A DNA stretch of 6,666 bases from Nitriliruptoraceae bacterium (lineage in GTDB: Bacteria; Actinomycetota; Nitriliruptoria; Nitriliruptorales; Nitriliruptoraceae). The notes beneath the pieces are model-generated. The model was not told the DNA's origin, did no database searches, and saw only the letters and a list, made by a program, of their open reading frames with translations. Below, piece by piece: positions 5,731-6,666 of the stretch. Each line of letters opens with the position of its first letter. Within the stretch, counting starts at the first letter, position 1. A program made the position numbers and the translations under genes. The stretch lies in contig SKJO01000024.1 of assembly GCA_007121975.1 (NCBI GenBank), positions 1 through 6,666 of the forward strand, in the 5' to 3' direction.

Positions 5731-5771
5731 GGCGGGTGCCTACCGCGCGGGGGCGGGTGCCTACCGCGCGG
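5731..5771. repeat. Two 20-bp copies with 21-bp period at the 3' end of gltA
   Basis: GGCGGGTGCCTACCGCGCGG occurs at 5731-5750 and again, identically, at 5752-5771, with one G between. The right copy carries the citrate synthase stop codon (CTA at 5761-5763, TAG on the minus strand) and its last Thr-Ala-Arg codons. Because the period is a multiple of three, the left copy supplies a second TAG in the same frame at 5740-5742. Confidence 0.95.
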
Positions 5772-6666
5772 TGAGCGGGACGTAGTCGCGTTCGTCGGCG
5801 CCGGTGTACAGCTGGCGTGGCCGCGAGATGGCCTGCTCCTCGTCGAGCACGTGCTCCTGCCAGTGGGCCAGCCAGCCGGGGATGCGTCCCATCGCGAACA
5901 GCACCGGGAACATCGACACCGGGAAGCCCATCGCCTGGTAGATGATCCCCGAGTAGAAGTCCACGTTGGGGTAGAGCTTGCGCGAGACGAAGTACTCGTC
6001 CTCGAGCGCGATCTTCTCGAGTTCGACGGCGATGTCGATCAGGGGGTTCTTGCCGGTGACCTCGAACACCTCGTGGGCGAGCTCGCGCACGATCTTGGCA
6101 CGCGGGTCGTAGTTCTTGTAGACGCGGTGCCCGAAGCCCATCAGCCGGTACTCGCCGGCCTTGGCCGCCGCGACCGCGTCCGCCACCCGGTCGACCGAAC
6201 CGATGTCCTGCAGCATGTTGAGCACGGCTTCGTTCGCGCCGCCGTGCTTGGGGCCGTACAGCGCCGCGCAGGCGCCCGCACTGGCCGAGTAGGGGTCGGC
6301 GTCCGAGGAACCGACCACCCGCATCGTGGTGGTGGAGCAGTTCTGTTCGTGGTCGGCGTGCAGGATGAGCAGCACGTCCATGGCCCGCTCGAGCACCGGG
6401 TCGGGCTCGTACTTGAGCTCGGTGGTCTTCCACATCATGTTGAGGAAGTTTCCGGCGAAGGTCAGGTCGTTGTCGGGGTAGGCGTAGCGCATCCCGATCG
6501 AGTGCCGGTAGGCGAACGCCGCCAGCGTCGGGAACTTGGCGATCAGGCGCACGATCTGCATGTGCCGGGTCTCGGCGCCGGTGCCCTTGGCCTCCGGGTA
6601 GAAGGTCGACAACGCTCCCACGGTCGACACCAGCATGCCCATGGGGTGCGCGTCGTGGTGGAACCC
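5761..6666 (-). CDS. gltA: Citrate synthase, type II (GltA), C-terminal 301 residues, 5' truncated by window
   Basis: This enzyme condenses acetyl-CoA with oxaloacetate to citrate, the entry step of the TCA cycle in the cytoplasm. The frame enters from the window edge (GFHHDAHPMGML...), so the ATG at 6642 is internal and the start is outside; full type II enzymes have ~430 residues. Conserved segments in order are DNDLTFAGNFLNMMW, HADHEQNCSTTTMR, GPKHGGANE with catalytic His (codon 6244-6246), GFGHRVYKN with the second His (6127-6129), and YPNVDFYSG with catalytic Asp (5959-5961). The tail RPRQLYTGADERDYVPL is typical of the family. All three catalytic residues are present, so the gene looks functional. 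The last codons and stop lie in a 20-bp direct repeat. It can use acetyl-CoA made by the fad genes nearby but is transcribed in the opposite direction. Confidence 0.97.
   Translation of the reverse strand, partial: GFHHDAHPMGMLVSTVGALSTFYPEAKGTGAETRHMQIVRLIAKFPTLAAFAYRHSIGMRYAYPDNDLTFAGNFLNMMWKTTELKYEPDPVLERAMDVLLILHADHEQNCSTTTMRVVGSSDADPYSASAGACAALYGPKHGGANEAVLNMLQDIGSVDRVADAVAAAKAGEYRLMGFGHRVYKNYDPRAKIVRELAHEVFEVTGKNPLIDIAVELEKIALEDEYFVSRKLYPNVDFYSGIIYQAMGFPVSMFPVLFAMGRIPGWLAHWQEHVLDEEQAISRPRQLYTGADERDYVPLTAR

Larger units (their letters stand above)
5324..5760. other. 437-bp intergenic region packed with repeats, no gene
   Basis: The gap separates two minus-strand genes. An open frame crosses it on the minus strand, but its translation is low-complexity Pro/Arg/Ala text with no RBS-supported start, so it is not called coding. 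From right to left it holds one arm of a 21-bp period repeat, a perfect palindrome, three degenerate GCGCGCGATT units, a G-rich tract, a second palindrome and a 12-bp tandem repeat. The + strand is strikingly G-rich over roughly 5390-5450 and 5530-5550. No convincing promoter for the downstream minus-strand gene was found. Confidence 0.85.

Noticed and set aside
5324..6433. Minus-strand frame open from inside gltA through the intergenic region into the AbiEi/DUF559-like gene, suggesting a long fusion
   Set aside because: The gltA part is in a different frame from real gltA and the intergenic part encodes low-complexity repeats. The true protein begins near 5323 with a matching N-terminal domain and an AGGA site.

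Overview
The window comes from a GC-rich bacterial chromosome (around 70% G+C by eye, with strong G/C at third codon positions). It is most likely an actinobacterium. The fadA-fadB order, the ACT-domain malic enzyme and the citrate synthase sequence all read like the actinobacterial versions, but no genus can be assigned from this sequence. The genes are mostly central carbon metabolism. No transposase, phage gene, RNA gene or CRISPR array was found.

Layout. Positions 2-700 (+) hold the C-terminal part of a fatty-acid beta-oxidation thiolase (FadA type), cut by the window edge. Positions 759-2813 (+) hold the complete bifunctional enoyl-CoA hydratase / 3-hydroxyacyl-CoA dehydrogenase (FadB type), 58 bp downstream and surely in the same operon. 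After a 122-bp gap, 2936-4324 (+) holds a complete malic enzyme with an N-terminal ACT domain. A convergent gene at 4409-5323 (-) encodes a 304-residue protein with an AbiEi-like N-terminus and a DUF559/Vsr-like (PD-(D/E)XK-type) C-terminus. It has no recognisable partner gene. Positions 5761-6666 (-) hold the C-terminal 301 residues of a type II citrate synthase (GltA), whose start lies beyond the window.

Metabolic logic. FadA/FadB make acetyl-CoA and reduced cofactors from fatty acids. Citrate synthase condenses acetyl-CoA with oxaloacetate. Malic enzyme drains malate to pyruvate with NAD(P)H production. The enzymes are therefore neighbours around acetyl-CoA and the C4 node, although they lie in at least two transcription units of opposite direction.

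The non-coding DNA is the unusual part. The 437-bp gap at 5324-5760 carries two related 50-nt inverted repeats (21-22 bp arms, one perfect, with a compensatory base-pair change between copies). Between them are three degenerate units around a GCGCGCGATT core. The gap also has G-quadruplex-like runs, a 3 x 12 bp tandem repeat and a 2 x 21 bp repeat. A 5 x 14 bp tandem array lies in the convergent gap at 4351-4420. Both minus-strand genes have their stop codon inside a tandem repeat unit. These repeats are the best candidates for something undescribed. No new multi-gene system is visible.
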